Of a stretch of 64,000 bases of DNA, positions 27,534 through 37,641 are shown in pieces. This DNA is from Sphingobacteriales bacterium (GTDB lineage Bacteria; Bacteroidota; Bacteroidia; UKL13-3): contig JAJTFA010000001.1 in NCBI GenBank assembly GCA_021299635.1, positions 471,842 through 535,841 on the forward strand. Direction: 5' to 3'. The stretch's first letter is position 1. Each line of letters opens with the position of its first letter. Made by a program: the position numbers and the translations under genes. The notes beneath the pieces are model-generated. The model was not told the origin of the DNA and did no database searches. It was given only the letters and a program-made list of their open reading frames with translations.

Positions 27534-28493
27534 ATGAGAATCGGATTCGACATTATGGGGGGAGATTATGCCCCCAAAGAAGCCATAGCAGGGGCCATAC
27601 AGGCCAAAAATGAATTAACAAATGGTGAGCGAATTGTGCTCATTGGAGATAAGGAGCAGGCCGAAAGCATGCTTCAATCTCTAGGAGGAAGTGTTGATGA
27701 CTTTGATTTTATCCACACGACTGAAGTTATTGGTATGGGTGAGCATCCAACAAAAGCTATATCCTCTAAAAAAGATTCAAGTATTGCAGTAGGCTTCAGG
27801 AGTTTAGCAACCAAAAAACTCGATTCATTTGTTAGTGCAGGCAATACCGGTGCTATGCTGGTGGGCGCCATGTTTTCCATCAAACCTATTGAAGGAGTTA
27901 TTAGGCCTTGTGTTACTGCCCTTTTACCTAAACCCAACGGAAAATTAGGTGTTTTGCTTGATGCCGGTGCCAATGCCGACTGCAAGCCGGACGTTTTATA
28001 TCAGTTTGCTGTTTTGGGGGCGCTTATGATGAAACATGTGCTGAAAGTAGATGATCCCAGGGTTGGTTTATTAAGCATCGGTGAGGAAAAAGAAAAAGGC
28101 AATTTGGTAACTATTGCTGCGCATCAGTTGATGGAAGATTCCAATCAATTCCATTTTATAGGTAATGTAGAAGGTCGCGATTTTTTAAGTGATAAAGCCG
28201 ATGTATATGTATGCGAAGGATTTGTTGGCAACGTGGTTCTTAAGGCTTTCGAATCTGTTTACTATGTGATGAAAAAACGTGGTATTTCAGATGAATATTT
28301 TGATAAGATGAATTATGAGAATTATGGCGGAACGCCTATTCTCGGTGTGAATGCTCCTGTAATAATTGGTCACGGTATTTCAAATGCCAAGGCTTTTCAG
28401 AATATGATTCTTTCTGCCAAAGACGTAACCAATTCCAATTTGTGTGAGATTATCAGAGAAGCATTTAGAAATTTGGTTTTACCTCTTCCATAA
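27534..28493 (+). CDS. plsX: phosphate acyltransferase PlsX
   Basis: PlsX converts acyl-ACP to acyl-phosphate, the donor for PlsY in the first step of phospholipid synthesis, and associates peripherally with the membrane. The 319-residue length is normal. The N-terminus [21 protein letters not shown] is diagnostic, and [13 protein letters not shown] and [15 protein letters not shown] follow. The late [14 protein letters not shown] segment matches the family. The stop overlaps the fabH ATG by one base (TAATG). Confidence 0.97.
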   Translation: MRIGFDIMGGDYAPKEAIAGAIQAKNELTNGERIVLIGDKEQAESMLQSLGGSVDDFDFIHTTEVIGMGEHPTKAISSKKDSSIAVGFRSLATKKLDSFVSAGNTGAMLVGAMFSIKPIEGVIRPCVTALLPKPNGKLGVLLDAGANADCKPDVLYQFAVLGALMMKHVLKVDDPRVGLLSIGEEKEKGNLVTIAAHQLMEDSNQFHFIGNVEGRDFLSDKADVYVCEGFVGNVVLKAFESVYYVMKKRGISDEYFDKMNYENYGGTPILGVNAPVIIGHGISNAKAFQNMILSAKDVTNSNLCEIIREAFRNLVLPLP

Positions 28494-29503
28494 TGAATAA
28501 AATAACTGCTGCTATAACCTGCTTGCACGGATATGTGCCACCTGATATATTAACCAATGCCGATTTGGAAAAAATGGTTGATACTTCTGATGAGTGGATA
28601 ATGACCAGGACAGGTATAAAGGAAAGAAGGATTCAGAAAGAGCCGGGCAAAGCAACCAGTGATATGGCTGTTGAGGCTGTAAACGGATTGCTAAAAAAGC
28701 GCGGTATCTCTGCTGAAGAAATCGACCTCATTATATTTGCAACAATTACAGGGGATATGATTTTCCCTTCTTCTGCTTGCGTACTGGCCGATAAAATCGG
28801 AGCAAAAAATGCATGGGGTTATGACTTATCTGCTGCATGTTCCGGTTTTCTTTTTGCCTTAGAAACCGGAGCCACTTTTATTCAATCAGGTAAATACAAA
28901 AAAGTAGTGGTAATTGGTGGTGATAAAATGTCGTCCATCATTGACTATACCGATCGAAATACCTGCATAATTTTCGGTGATGGTTTAGGATGTGTTTTAT
29001 TGGAACCAAATGAAGAAGGATATGGTGTACGCGATTCTATTTTGAAAATAGATGGTTCAGGAAGACACTATCTGTATCAAAAAGCCGGTGGATCTCTTAA
29101 ACCTCCAACGCATGAAACCATAGATGCCCGCGAGCATTATGTGTTTCAGGATGGTAAAACCGTATTTAAATTTGCTGTTACCAATATGGCCGAAGTTTCT
29201 GCCAATATCATGGAAAGGAATAACCTTACGTCTGAAGATGTAACCTGGCTGGTTCCTCATCAGGCAAATCTTCGCATTATTGATGCTACAGCAGAAAGAA
29301 TGGGGCTTGGACGCGATAAAGTTATGATTAACATAGATCATTTTGGCAACACCACCAATGGAACGCTGCCCTTGTTGCTGTGGGAGTGGGAAAGTAAACT
29401 TAAAAAAGGTGATAACCTCATTCTCTCCGCATTTGGTGGAGGTTTTACCTGGGGCGCCATGTATATAAAATGGGCTTATGATGCAAGTGCATCCGCTTAT
29501 TAA
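28493..29503 (+). CDS. fabH: beta-ketoacyl-ACP synthase III
   Basis: FabH condenses acetyl-CoA with malonyl-ACP to start fatty-acid synthesis. The 336 residues show the complete Cys-His-Asn triad: the cysteine in [14 protein letters not shown] (about residue 117), the histidine in [11 protein letters not shown] (about 259) and the asparagine in [12 protein letters not shown] (about 288). The start motif [14 protein letters not shown] is present. In many FabH proteins the Asn motif is GNTSAAS; the GNTTNGT form here is the one I associate with Bacteroidota. It is translationally coupled to plsX. Confidence 0.96.
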   Translation: MNKITAAITCLHGYVPPDILTNADLEKMVDTSDEWIMTRTGIKERRIQKEPGKATSDMAVEAVNGLLKKRGISAEEIDLIIFATITGDMIFPSSACVLADKIGAKNAWGYDLSAACSGFLFALETGATFIQSGKYKKVVVIGGDKMSSIIDYTDRNTCIIFGDGLGCVLLEPNEEGYGVRDSILKIDGSGRHYLYQKAGGSLKPPTHETIDAREHYVFQDGKTVFKFAVTNMAEVSANIMERNNLTSEDVTWLVPHQANLRIIDATAERMGLGRDKVMINIDHFGNTTNGTLPLLLWEWESKLKKGDNLILSAFGGGFTWGAMYIKWAYDASASAY

Positions 29504-29534
29504 AAATTTAACTTTTCAATTTTTAAAAATTCAA

Positions 29535-29542
29535 TACATTTG
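29535..29542 (+). promoter_or_regulatory. candidate -7 promoter box for accB
   Basis: TACATTTG matches TAnnTTTG exactly, 21 bases before the accB ATG. No -33 partner is evident, and the surroundings are very AT-rich, so this is tentative. Confidence 0.4.
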
Positions 29543-29563
29543 ATTTAAGTAATAATTATCCCT

Positions 29564-30046
29564 ATGGAATTAAAGGAAATTAAAGAACTAATAAAACTGG
29601 TAGCTGAAGCTGGTGTTTCTGCTGTTGAACTGGAAAAAGGTGATTTCAAACTCTCTATCAAAAAAACTGAAGAGAAGACAACCATTGTGCAGTCTTCAGC
29701 CCCTCTTATGCATGCTCCTGTAGCTATAACCGCAGCACCTGCTGCTGTTTCCACAGAAAAAATGGAAGCTCCTGCCAGTAAAACAGAAACGGTTAGCGGA
29801 TCTAACCTGATTACCATAAAATCTCCAATGATTGGTACTTATTACAAGTCTAGTTCACCGGATAAACCTGCTTTTGTTCAGGTGGGCGATGAAATAAAGC
29901 CCGGAAAGGTGCTGTGCATTGTAGAAGCAATGAAGTTATTTAACGAAATTGAATCTGAGGTAACAGGCAGAATAGTAAAGATACTGGTTGATAATGCTTC
30001 TCCGGTTGAATATGATCAGCCTTTGTTTTTAGTTGAACCTGCCTAA
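29564..30046 (+). CDS. accB: acetyl-CoA carboxylase biotin carboxyl carrier protein
   Basis: This is the BCCP subunit, which carries carboxybiotin between AccC and the carboxyltransferase. The 160 residues divide into an N-terminal segment (MELKEIKELIKLVAEAGVSAVELEKG), an Ala/Pro/Thr-rich flexible linker at about residues 45-82, and a C-terminal biotinyl domain. The biotinylated lysine is in VEAMKLFNEIESE at about residue 125. A hairpin terminator follows, yet accC lies only 81 bases downstream, so some read-through is likely. Confidence 0.96.
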   Translation: MELKEIKELIKLVAEAGVSAVELEKGDFKLSIKKTEEKTTIVQSSAPLMHAPVAITAAPAAVSTEKMEAPASKTETVSGSNLITIKSPMIGTYYKSSSPDKPAFVQVGDEIKPGKVLCIVEAMKLFNEIESEVTGRIVKILVDNASPVEYDQPLFLVEPA

Positions 30047-30063
30047 TAAAATGAATTAAAAAT

Positions 30064-30105
30064 AAAGTTGTCAGTCGCTAACAAGTCTGGCAACTTTTGT
30101 TTTTT
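30064..30105 (+). terminator. intrinsic terminator/attenuator between accB and accC
   Basis: AAAGTTGTCAG pairs with CTGGCAACTTT (11 pairs, one G-T) around a 12-base loop, followed by TGTTTTTTAT. Its place between two subunit genes suggests that it sets the accB:accC ratio rather than fully stopping transcription; that is inference. Confidence 0.7.
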
Positions 30106-30127
30106 ATACTATTGAATTTTAACTCAT

Positions 30128-31474
30128 ATGTTTAAAAAAATACTGATTGCAAACCGTGGTGAAATTGCCTTGCGTGTTATACGCACGGCACGCGAAATGG
30201 GCATTAAAACAGTTGCTGTTTACTCTACGGCAGATAAAGACAGTTTGCATGTGCGTTTTGCCGATGAGGCAGTTTGTATTGGACCTGCGCCTTCAGCTCA
30301 ATCTTATCTTAATATTCCAAATATTATTGCTGCAGCAGAAATTACCAATGCCGATGCAATACATCCGGGCTATGGCTTCTTATCTGAAAATGCAAAATTT
30401 TCGCAAATATGCCGTGATCATGGAATTAAGTTTATCGGAGCTTCACCTGAAATGATCAATTCAATGGGTGATAAAGCCAGTGCTAAAGACACCATGAAAA
30501 AGGCCGGAGTACCTGTAATTCCGGGTTCTGACGGATTACTGGAAAATGCGGCCGAGGGAATTAAATTGGCTAAAGATATTGGTTATCCTGTAATTATAAA
30601 GGCAACTGCCGGAGGTGGCGGTCGCGGTATGCGTATTATTTGGGCTGAAGAAGAATTTGAAAGACACTGGGATAGCGCTAAGCAGGAAGCTGCTGCCGCT
30701 TTTGGTAATGATGGCATTTATATGGAAAAATATGTAGAAGAACCTCGCCATATAGAAATACAGCTTGCCGGAGATCAATATGGAAATGTTTGCCATCTTT
30801 CCGAACGTGATTGCTCGATTCAGCGCAGGCACCAAAAACTAATTGAAGAATCTCCTTCGCCATTTATTACACCAGAATTACGCGAGAAAATGGGTGATGC
30901 AGCTATTGCCGGTGCAAAGGCAATTAACTATGAAGGATTAGGAACCATTGAGTTTTTGGTTGACAAGCACCGTAACTTTTACTTTATGGAGATGAACACC
31001 CGCATTCAGGTGGAACACCCCGTAACTGAGGAAGTAATCAATTATGATTTGGTTAAAGAGCAAATTTTAATTGCAGCGGGAGTGCCAATCAGCGGTAAAA
31101 ATTATTATCCTATTCGTCATGCCATTGAATGTCGTATCAATGCAGAAGATCCACTAAATAACTTTAGGCCAACCCCGGGTAAAATTGAGTACCTGCATAA
31201 GCCTGGTGGTAATGGTGTGCGCGTGGATACGCATGTATATGCCGGTTATACCATTCCATCCAACTATGATTCTATGATCGCTAAGCTTATTGTTTTTGCA
31301 CAAACACGTGAGGAAGCAATTATAAAAATGGAAAGAGCCTTGGGAGAGTTTATCATAGAAGGACCCGGATTAAAAACAACCATACCGCTTCATATTAAGC
31401 TAATGCAGAATGAAGATTTTAAAGCAGGTAATTTTACTACTGCATTTATGAATACGTTCGATATGAATAAATAA
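30128..31474 (+). CDS. accC: acetyl-CoA carboxylase biotin carboxylase subunit
   Basis: AccC carboxylates the biotin on BCCP with ATP and bicarbonate. The 448-residue length is standard. The preATP-grasp domain starts [25 protein letters not shown], the ATP-grasp glycine loop is [13 protein letters not shown] (about 157-169), and [18 protein letters not shown] carries metal and catalytic residues. The C-terminal domain has ECRINAEDP. The carboxyltransferase genes accA and accD are not in this window. A hairpin terminator follows. Confidence 0.97.
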   Translation: MFKKILIANRGEIALRVIRTAREMGIKTVAVYSTADKDSLHVRFADEAVCIGPAPSAQSYLNIPNIIAAAEITNADAIHPGYGFLSENAKFSQICRDHGIKFIGASPEMINSMGDKASAKDTMKKAGVPVIPGSDGLLENAAEGIKLAKDIGYPVIIKATAGGGGRGMRIIWAEEEFERHWDSAKQEAAAAFGNDGIYMEKYVEEPRHIEIQLAGDQYGNVCHLSERDCSIQRRHQKLIEESPSPFITPELREKMGDAAIAGAKAINYEGLGTIEFLVDKHRNFYFMEMNTRIQVEHPVTEEVINYDLVKEQILIAAGVPISGKNYYPIRHAIECRINAEDPLNNFRPTPGKIEYLHKPGGNGVRVDTHVYAGYTIPSNYDSMIAKLIVFAQTREEAIIKMERALGEFIIEGPGLKTTIPLHIKLMQNEDFKAGNFTTAFMNTFDMNK

Positions 31475-31500
31475 TACTGATTATACTCCTCTTAGCTATG

Positions 31501-31536
31501 AAGCCGCTTCTAATTAATTTTAGGAGTGGCTTTTTT
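31501..31536 (+). terminator. intrinsic terminator after accC
   Basis: AAGCCGCTTCTAA pairs with TTAGGAGTGGCTT (13 pairs including two G-T) with a six-base loop and a run of six T residues. It separates accC from the convergent aldo/keto reductase. Confidence 0.8.
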
Positions 31537-31559
31537 ATTAGAGAATTTGGTTGGGCTGC

Positions 31560-32579
31560 TTATTTTCTCTTTTCAATCTTATCATAAAAGCCACCAAAGG
31601 TTACCATTTTCACGCCTTCTTCGTTTAAGAAATCACCTGGGAACCCCAGTTCTATTTTGCTAACATCATTCAGCTTTTCGATATGTTCTTTTGTTAGATT
31701 TACATCCAGGCATTTCATGTTTTCTTCCATCTGAGTAACTTTGGTTGCACCTACAATGGGTATAGAAGCAAACTCTTGCATCATGGTCCATTTGAGCGCA
31801 ACATGCGCAGCTGCAACGCCCAGCTGATTAGCAATATCAATAACTGTTTGGGTTATGCTTACTGCACGTTCGTTTAAACGTTTGCTATTATCGGGCAACC
31901 TGCCTTTGTCACCTCGCAAATATTTTCCGGTTAATGCCCCCCCGGCAAGTGGAGCCCATGGGGTTACCGTCATACCAAAATGTTTGGCCATTGGAATCAG
32001 ATCTCTTTCCGGTGTGCGTTGAAGCAAACTGTACTCTACTTGTAATGCAATAAATTTACTCCAGCCCATCAACTCTGCCAGGGTTTGTCCTTTGCTTATA
32101 ATCCAGGCCGGTGTATCACTGATGCCAATATAGTTTACTTTGCCTTGTCTCACCAAATCATCCAAGCCACGCATTACCTCATCAATGGGGGTGAGGTTAT
32201 CCCAGATATGCAGATACAGCAAGTCAATAAAATCAGTATTGAGGCGTTTTAAACTTAGTTCCACACTACGCATCATGTTTTTGCGATTATTTCCCGATGC
32301 GTTCACATTGGTCAGGTTATCGTGCAACGAATATTTGGTTGCCACTACAAAATGATCTCTGTTGGCCTGCATAAATTCACCAATGTATTTTTCACTTGTG
32401 CCATCTGTATAACGGTTGGCCGTATCAATAAAGTTACCGCCTGCATTGGTAAAACTTTCCATTACTGCAAAACTCGTCTCTTTGTCGGCACCCCAGTTCC
32501 ATTCTTTACCAAATCCCATGGTGCCCAAACAAAGTTCTGATACTTTTAAACCGCTATTGCCTAATAATTTGTATTTCAT
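31560..32579 (-). CDS. aldo/keto reductase
   Basis: This 339-residue TIM-barrel oxidoreductase uses NADPH to reduce aldehydes or ketones. Catalytic residues appear in order: Asp and Tyr in FIDTANRYTDGTSEKYIGEF, Lys in VVATKYSL and His in LLYLHIWD. The late segment IPIVGATKVTQMEENMKCLD binds the cofactor phosphate. It looks like the YajO/Tas branch. It is the last gene in a minus-strand series from the adenosyltransferase; the 74-base gap from pirin leaves its operon membership open. Substrate unknown. Confidence 0.92.
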   Translation of the reverse strand: MKYKLLGNSGLKVSELCLGTMGFGKEWNWGADKETSFAVMESFTNAGGNFIDTANRYTDGTSEKYIGEFMQANRDHFVVATKYSLHDNLTNVNASGNNRKNMMRSVELSLKRLNTDFIDLLYLHIWDNLTPIDEVMRGLDDLVRQGKVNYIGISDTPAWIISKGQTLAELMGWSKFIALQVEYSLLQRTPERDLIPMAKHFGMTVTPWAPLAGGALTGKYLRGDKGRLPDNSKRLNERAVSITQTVIDIANQLGVAAAHVALKWTMMQEFASIPIVGATKVTQMEENMKCLDVNLTKEHIEKLNDVSKIELGFPGDFLNEEGVKMVTFGGFYDKIEKRK

Positions 32580-32653
32580 TATTTCTGATTTTAATTGAGT
32601 TAATATTCATAGAGCAGCACTATAGCTAAATTATTAATGCCACTCCTTTTATT

Positions 32654-33373
32654 TTAGAATTGCATTGGGATGTCCATGACCAAAATTCTGCTATTTTCTT
32701 TGGCAATTATTTCTGTTGTTTCGAAATCTGTTATTCCTATTGCATCTCGTTTTTGTAAAATCTCTCCGGTTGTTTCTATGCATCCGTCAATAAGAAAGAT
32801 ATAACTGCCATTACCTGCTTTTTTTGATGTGTAGGTAATATTATTTCCTGCTTCTAAATCGCAAAGATTAAACCAGGCTTGCTGATGAATAAATATCGCA
32901 TTACCCTCCGTTTGTGTATCCGGCTTAATAATTTCCTGCCATTTATTTTTCCTGTCTTCCGGAGCAAAAGTCTTCTGATCGTAACGCGGTGTAACATTGC
33001 CCTTATCCGGGAAAACCCAGATCTGAAATAATTTTACCGAATCGGTTTTAGAATGATTCATTTCTGAGTGAAATACACCTGATCCGGCACTCATTACCTG
33101 AACATCATTAGGGTTCATCACAGAGCCATTGCCCATACTATCTTTATGCTCCAATGCGCCTTCCTGAACCAATGTAATAATTTCCATATTGTCATGCGGA
33201 TGCTTGCCAAAGCCCATCCCGGGAGCTACTTCGTCATCATTTAATACTCGCAGTGCGCCAAAATGTATTTTTTCAGGATCATACCATTGAGCAAAGCTAA
33301 ATGAGTGTTTTGCTTTAAGCCACCCATGGTTGGCCTGACCTCTATTTTCTGCGCGATGTATAACTGTCTTCAT
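32654..33373 (-). CDS. pirin family protein (YhhW-like)
   Basis: This 239-residue bicupin carries the pirin N-terminal motif KHSFSFAQWYDPEKIHFGALRVLNDD and the metal-binding cluster GFGKHPHDNMEIITLVQEGALEHKDS. The histidines and glutamate that bind the single metal in quercetin-2,3-dioxygenase-like pirins are present. Such proteins act as redox sensors or oxygenases; this one could be either. It lies 51 bases after the alpha/beta hydrolase on the same strand. Confidence 0.93.
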   Translation of the reverse strand: MKTVIHRAENRGQANHGWLKAKHSFSFAQWYDPEKIHFGALRVLNDDEVAPGMGFGKHPHDNMEIITLVQEGALEHKDSMGNGSVMNPNDVQVMSAGSGVFHSEMNHSKTDSVKLFQIWVFPDKGNVTPRYDQKTFAPEDRKNKWQEIIKPDTQTEGNAIFIHQQAWFNLCDLEAGNNITYTSKKAGNGSYIFLIDGCIETTGEILQKRDAIGITDFETTEIIAKENSRILVMDIPMQF

Positions 33374-33424
33374 ATTTTCAGTTGAAATTATTATTTCTCA
33401 ATCTTTTTTGGCAATGCCCGTATT

Positions 33425-34198
33425 TTAATCGTTAATAAATTCCAATACTTGTTTAGAAAATAATTGTGGTTGTTCTGCGTGCAGCCAATGGCCTGCTTGC
33501 TCTACGGTACATATCCGGGCGGAAGGAAACAATTGATGGATCATTGGTTCATCTGTCTCTCTGATATATTGTGAGAGGCTACCTTTAAGAAATAAAACAG
33601 CACCTCCATAGCTATTTGCAGAAGTGGTTTCTTCCAGAATGTTTTCGTAATCGTGGTAAAGGGTTTCAAAGTTAAATTTCCAGCGGTATTGACCATTTTC
33701 TGCACGTTCCAGATTTTTTAAAATGAACTGGCGTGTACCAAAATCGCCCAGATAGGTTTTCATGGCATCTTCTGCTTCCTTACGCGATTGTATGGTGTTG
33801 AGATCAATACTTTTTATCGCCTTAAAAACTTCATCATGTCCGTGTTTATATGCCCGTGGCGACATATCTGCAACAATCAGTTTTTGTGTATGCATTGGAT
33901 ATGAAAGTGCAAATTGCATAGCTACCTTGCCACCCATGGAATGGCCAATTATAATGGCCTTTTCAATATGTAATTGCTGCATAAAATGGTATAAATCATC
34001 TACCATATCGGCAATGGTATGTGTAGCCGTATGAGGTGATTTCCCATGGTTGCGCTGATCCAGTGCATAAACGGTACATCCGCTTTTGCCCCACTCGGTA
34101 GCAAGAGTATGCCAGTTATCCAGTGATCCCAAAAATCCATGAAGAATAATAAGCTTTGTGGAACCACTCCCGTATTGTTTATAATGAAGCTGAACCAT
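33425..34198 (-). CDS. alpha/beta hydrolase (YbfF-like esterase)
   Basis: This 257-residue hydrolase shows the oxyanion-hole region ILHGFLGSLDNWH, the nucleophile elbow GHSMGG with Ser at about residue 99, and the catalytic His in VEQAGHWLHAEQP near 236. The catalytic Asp probably lies before IRETDEPMIHQLF. It resembles the YbfF acyl-esterase subgroup. The start ATG is six bases after the adenosyltransferase stop, so the two are co-transcribed, but a functional link is not evident. Confidence 0.9.
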   Translation of the reverse strand: MVQLHYKQYGSGSTKLIILHGFLGSLDNWHTLATEWGKSGCTVYALDQRNHGKSPHTATHTIADMVDDLYHFMQQLHIEKAIIIGHSMGGKVAMQFALSYPMHTQKLIVADMSPRAYKHGHDEVFKAIKSIDLNTIQSRKEAEDAMKTYLGDFGTRQFILKNLERAENGQYRWKFNFETLYHDYENILEETTSANSYGGAVLFLKGSLSQYIRETDEPMIHQLFPSARICTVEQAGHWLHAEQPQLFSKQVLEFIND

Positions 34199-34204
34199 CT
34201 GAAC

Positions 34205-34759
34205 TTACATGCGGGGTTTCCACGGTATTTCTGTGGCTCCGGCCTCATAAACCACGTATCTGGCAAAGGTGAATAGATAATCGCTCAGGCGATTCAGGTA
34301 TCTGATTACAATTTCATGTACCAATGTTTCAGATGATAAGTGCACTACGATTCTCTCTGACCTTCGGCAGATGCATCTGGCCACATGGCAATGCGAGGCA
34401 ACAATGGTGCCTCCGGGAAGTATAAAACTTTTTAATGGAGGCAAAATATCATCCATGCGGTCTATTTCTTTCTCCAGCAATTCAATATCCGATTCAAGTA
34501 AATCGGGAATTTTCATCTTGGATTTTTCCGGGTCGCTGGCAAGGTCTGAGCCTATAGTAAATAAGCGGTCCTGAATTTCGTAAAGAATATGGCTTTTGTC
34601 CTTTTGCTGGTAAGAGTCAATTATAAGGCCTAAATAGGAATTAAGCTCATCAACGGTGCCATAGGCTTCTATCCTGAGGTGATGCTTGGGTACACGGATA
34701 CCTCCAATTAATGAGGTCTCTCCTTTATCTCCCGTTTTTGTATATATTCTGAAAGTCAT
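34205..34759 (-). CDS. PduO-type cob(I)alamin adenosyltransferase
   Basis: This 184-residue enzyme converts cob(I)alamin and ATP to adenosylcobalamin. The N-terminal ATP-binding motif TKTGDKGETSLIGGIRV and the helix motif CRRSERIVVHL are both characteristic of PduO-type enzymes. The family conserves the Asn and Arg residues seen in VHEIVIRYLNRLSDYLF. Its presence implies that the cell uses B12-dependent mutases or reductases, none of which is in the window. It leads the minus-strand run hydrolase-pirin-aldo/keto reductase. Confidence 0.95.
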   Translation of the reverse strand: MTFRIYTKTGDKGETSLIGGIRVPKHHLRIEAYGTVDELNSYLGLIIDSYQQKDKSHILYEIQDRLFTIGSDLASDPEKSKMKIPDLLESDIELLEKEIDRMDDILPPLKSFILPGGTIVASHCHVARCICRRSERIVVHLSSETLVHEIVIRYLNRLSDYLFTFARYVVYEAGATEIPWKPRM

Positions 34760-35002
34760 TTCTAAAATTGTTGTTTTAATTGGTTACTGAATGCAGTGTC
34801 TATAATTACTTTAAACCCAAATCAGTTAAACTTGTTTGCAAGTTAAGACTGATTATTAAAAAACATAGCCAGTTGTTATCTATTATGTTGTTTATCCGTA
34901 TCATATACAGGTTTAACCAGCATTGCTTATGGTGGCCTGTTTTTATATTTATCCCTACTAATAGGAGAAAAACCTGCAGCAGCAGCTTTGTTATCAATAA
35001 AT

Positions 35003-36166
35003 TTAATAAAATAGTTTAGGTATACGCTTATTGATGAAAGAAATATTACCTATGCTGATAAGTGAATTGATGAGCCAGATTCTTTTACCCAAAAATTGCT
35101 GCAGGATGTAATGGTTTCGGAAATTGGGCCACATCTTTTTATATACACGCTTGTCATATGCTTTAAGAATGTTACCGGTGAAGTTTTGTTCCTTAAAACA
35201 TTGAATAGCTTGCTCTGCAGCAAATTTGCCACTCTCCATTGCTGTTTCAATACCTTCACCGCTAAATGGGTCTATTAATGAAGCCGCATCTCCGCAAAGC
35301 ATAAATCCATTGCCCGACAGGCGATATTTTTTTGACCCAAGCGGTAAGCCAAATCCTTTTATATCTTCTAATGCTTCGGCATCAGCAAATCGCTCAGCAA
35401 CTTCAGGAATGCGGGTGATAATTTCATTAAGGCTCTGTTTTAAATCAATCTTTTGTTTGGCAATGGTATCGCTCAACATACCAAAGCCAACGTTGGCTTC
35501 ATTGTTACTTAATGGGAAAATCCAGAAATACCCGGGTAGGTAGCCTTTTAAAAAGTAAACTTCTAATGCATTTCCTTCTAAGCCTTTTATGTTTCTGTAA
35601 TATTGCCGAACCGCTCCGGAATAGTGTTTTCGGTCAACCTTAATTTTACCAAGTTTTTTTGCAGCTACGGAGTGCGCACCATCACATGCAATGATTAAAG
35701 GGGCTGTTAATATCTCACCATTTTGAAGCTTAACATGGTTCATTCCCTTGTCCTGATAAACATCCTTAACGGCATGATTGGTTTTAAGTGTTAAATTTGG
35801 ATGTTGGTGGCAAGCATGTTGAAACAACCAGTTATCAAAATCAATTCGCTTGATGCAATGACCGACTTTACTGAATCCTATTTCCAAACTTTTAAAAACG
35901 GGACTGTAAAGTTTGGCCTTGGTAATATTTGTTTTAGGTGCAAACTCAAGCAAGTTTAATTCAAGTTCCGGATCAATTTGTCTAAGTATTCTTTTTGCAA
36001 TAGAGCTTACCGCATCACCACATATCTTATCCCTTGGAAATGATTCTTTATCAACCAACGCGATTCGCAATCCGCTTTTTTTAAGAGTCAAGGCACAGGT
36101 TGCACCTGAAGGACCTGCACCTGTTATAATTATATCAAACTGATTCGTTGAAGTCACAGGTGGCAA
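35003..36166 (-). CDS. geranylgeranyl-reductase-family FAD-dependent oxidoreductase
   Basis: This 387-residue flavoprotein has the dinucleotide-binding motif IIITGAGPSGATCALTL at the N-terminus, the family motif DKICGDAVS at about residue 46, and the second FAD motif LCGDAASLIDPFSGEGIETAMESGKFA at about 287. Relatives reduce polyprenyl groups of quinones or lipids, or act as halogenase-like or epoxidase-like monooxygenases. The 243 bases before the next gene hold nothing I can identify. The start appears to be TTG at 36166; a GTG three codons in is an alternative, and ATTTTTG just upstream resembles a promoter box. Confidence 0.88.
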   Translation of the reverse strand: MPPVTSTNQFDIIITGAGPSGATCALTLKKSGLRIALVDKESFPRDKICGDAVSSIAKRILRQIDPELELNLLEFAPKTNITKAKLYSPVFKSLEIGFSKVGHCIKRIDFDNWLFQHACHQHPNLTLKTNHAVKDVYQDKGMNHVKLQNGEILTAPLIIACDGAHSVAAKKLGKIKVDRKHYSGAVRQYYRNIKGLEGNALEVYFLKGYLPGYFWIFPLSNNEANVGFGMLSDTIAKQKIDLKQSLNEIITRIPEVAERFADAEALEDIKGFGLPLGSKKYRLSGNGFMLCGDAASLIDPFSGEGIETAMESGKFAAEQAIQCFKEQNFTGNILKAYDKRVYKKMWPNFRNHYILQQFLGKRIWLINSLISIGNISFINKRIPKLFY

Positions 36167-36320
36167 AAATGAAGTAATTCCATAAAGTCGCCAAATGATT
36201 TTTGTGCTTAAAGCACTGAATTATCTCATGTGTGCTTCAAGTTATCCGATTATGGGAGAAAATTTATATAGAAATTAAACCCTTTCTTGATAAAACACTC
36301 TGAAATATTATTTTTAAACC

Positions 36321-37634
36321 ATGAAATCAATTGTTATAAGTATTTTACTGGCATTAGGTATTCAGGCCTCAGCTCAGTTGTATTTTCCCCCATTAATTGG
36401 CAACAATTGGGATACAATAAGTCCGCAGACGCTGGGATGGTGCACCAACAGGCTCGATTCCTTGTATAAAATGCTGGATGATAAAAATACCAAAGCCTTC
36501 ATTGTACTCAAGGATGGTAAAATAGTGATAGAAAAATATTTTGATACTTTTACGCGTGATTCTTCCTGGTATTGGGCTTCTGCCGGAAAAACCATTACCT
36601 CAGTGTTGATTGGTATAGCCCAACAGGAGGGAAAACTCAAGATTACAGATTCAACATCAAAATACCTGGGTGCAGGCTGGACATCATGCCCACCCGATAA
36701 GGAAGGTAAAATTACCATCCGACACCAACTAACCATGACTACAGGAGTGGATTATGCCGTGCCCGACTGGAATTGCACCACTCCGGCTTGCCTGAAATAT
36801 AAAGCCGATGCCGGAACGCAATGGTTTTATCATAACGCCACTTATTTGTTGTTGCAAGATGTTATCGAAGCTGCTACTGGCCTTACTTTTCAGCAATACA
36901 CCCAGCAAAAACTAATATCCAGAATAGGTATGGCGGGTATTTGGTTTGATGGTGTTTATTATTCAAAGCCTCGTTCAATGGCTCGTTTTGGCCTCATGGT
37001 ATTAAATAAGGGAATATGGAACAATGATACCATCATCAGGGATACAACCTATTATCATCAAATGCTTAATACCTCACAAAATTTAAATGAGTCTTATGGT
37101 TATTTATGGTGGTTAAATGGTAAACCAAGTTATCGCATGCCGGCTTCCATTCAGGTATTTAACGGGCCGCTATTTAAACCAGCACCTGCCGAATTGCTAT
37201 GTGGTTTGGGTAAGGATGATCAAAAACTATATGTATGGCCTTCAGAGAAAATGGTTATTGTAAGAATGGGAGAATCTGCTGATGCAAACAGTTTGGTCCC
37301 GCTTTCTGTCGATACATTGATTTGGCAAGAGCTGAATAAACTCATGTGTAAAAATAATGTATCTGTGCCTGAGGAAATAAAGGAAGAGGAAGATGAATTC
37401 AGAATTTATCCTAATCCTGCATCAGGGCAATTATTCTATCGCATACCACTGCAAATTGGTTCAGCCTCACTCAATTTGTACGACATACGTGGCAGATTGG
37501 TTCGGTCTGCAATTAAGGATGAGCAAGTAGTTGAAGGTGTTATTACACTTGATGACCTGGAGAGCGGAATTTATACTGCAAAATTACAGGCAACGAATCA
37601 AGTTTGGTATAAAAAGATTGTTATTACAAAGTAG
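36321..37634 (+). CDS. beta-lactamase-family serine hydrolase with T9SS type A tail
   Basis: This is a 437-residue secreted protein. A signal peptide (VISILLALGIQASAQ) precedes a class-C beta-lactamase/DD-peptidase-like domain. The nucleophile motif S-x-x-K is in WASAGKTITSVLIG near residue 88 and the Tyr motif is in FYHNATYLL near 170. The C-terminal 75 residues, FRIYPNPASGQLFYRIPL to VWYKKIVITK, form a clear type-A T9SS sorting domain with the GxxYTxKL-like core. The product is probably an extracellular or surface-attached esterase or amidase. A small DUF1653 gene follows by 7 bases. Confidence 0.9.
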   Translation: MKSIVISILLALGIQASAQLYFPPLIGNNWDTISPQTLGWCTNRLDSLYKMLDDKNTKAFIVLKDGKIVIEKYFDTFTRDSSWYWASAGKTITSVLIGIAQQEGKLKITDSTSKYLGAGWTSCPPDKEGKITIRHQLTMTTGVDYAVPDWNCTTPACLKYKADAGTQWFYHNATYLLLQDVIEAATGLTFQQYTQQKLISRIGMAGIWFDGVYYSKPRSMARFGLMVLNKGIWNNDTIIRDTTYYHQMLNTSQNLNESYGYLWWLNGKPSYRMPASIQVFNGPLFKPAPAELLCGLGKDDQKLYVWPSEKMVIVRMGESADANSLVPLSVDTLIWQELNKLMCKNNVSVPEEIKEEEDEFRIYPNPASGQLFYRIPLQIGSASLNLYDIRGRLVRSAIKDEQVVEGVITLDDLESGIYTAKLQATNQVWYKKIVITK

Positions 37635-37641
37635 CAAGCTA

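Noticed and set aside
34780-35019. ORF-track proteins of 79 and 63 residues on opposite strands in a 243-base gap
   Set aside because: Both are AT-rich with no recognisable motif or promoter and overlap each other antisense; they look non-coding.
37531-37641. N-terminal extension of the DUF1653 ORF
   Set aside because: It lies in the T9SS-tail coding region of the preceding hydrolase in another frame, and similarity to the domain starts at 37642.
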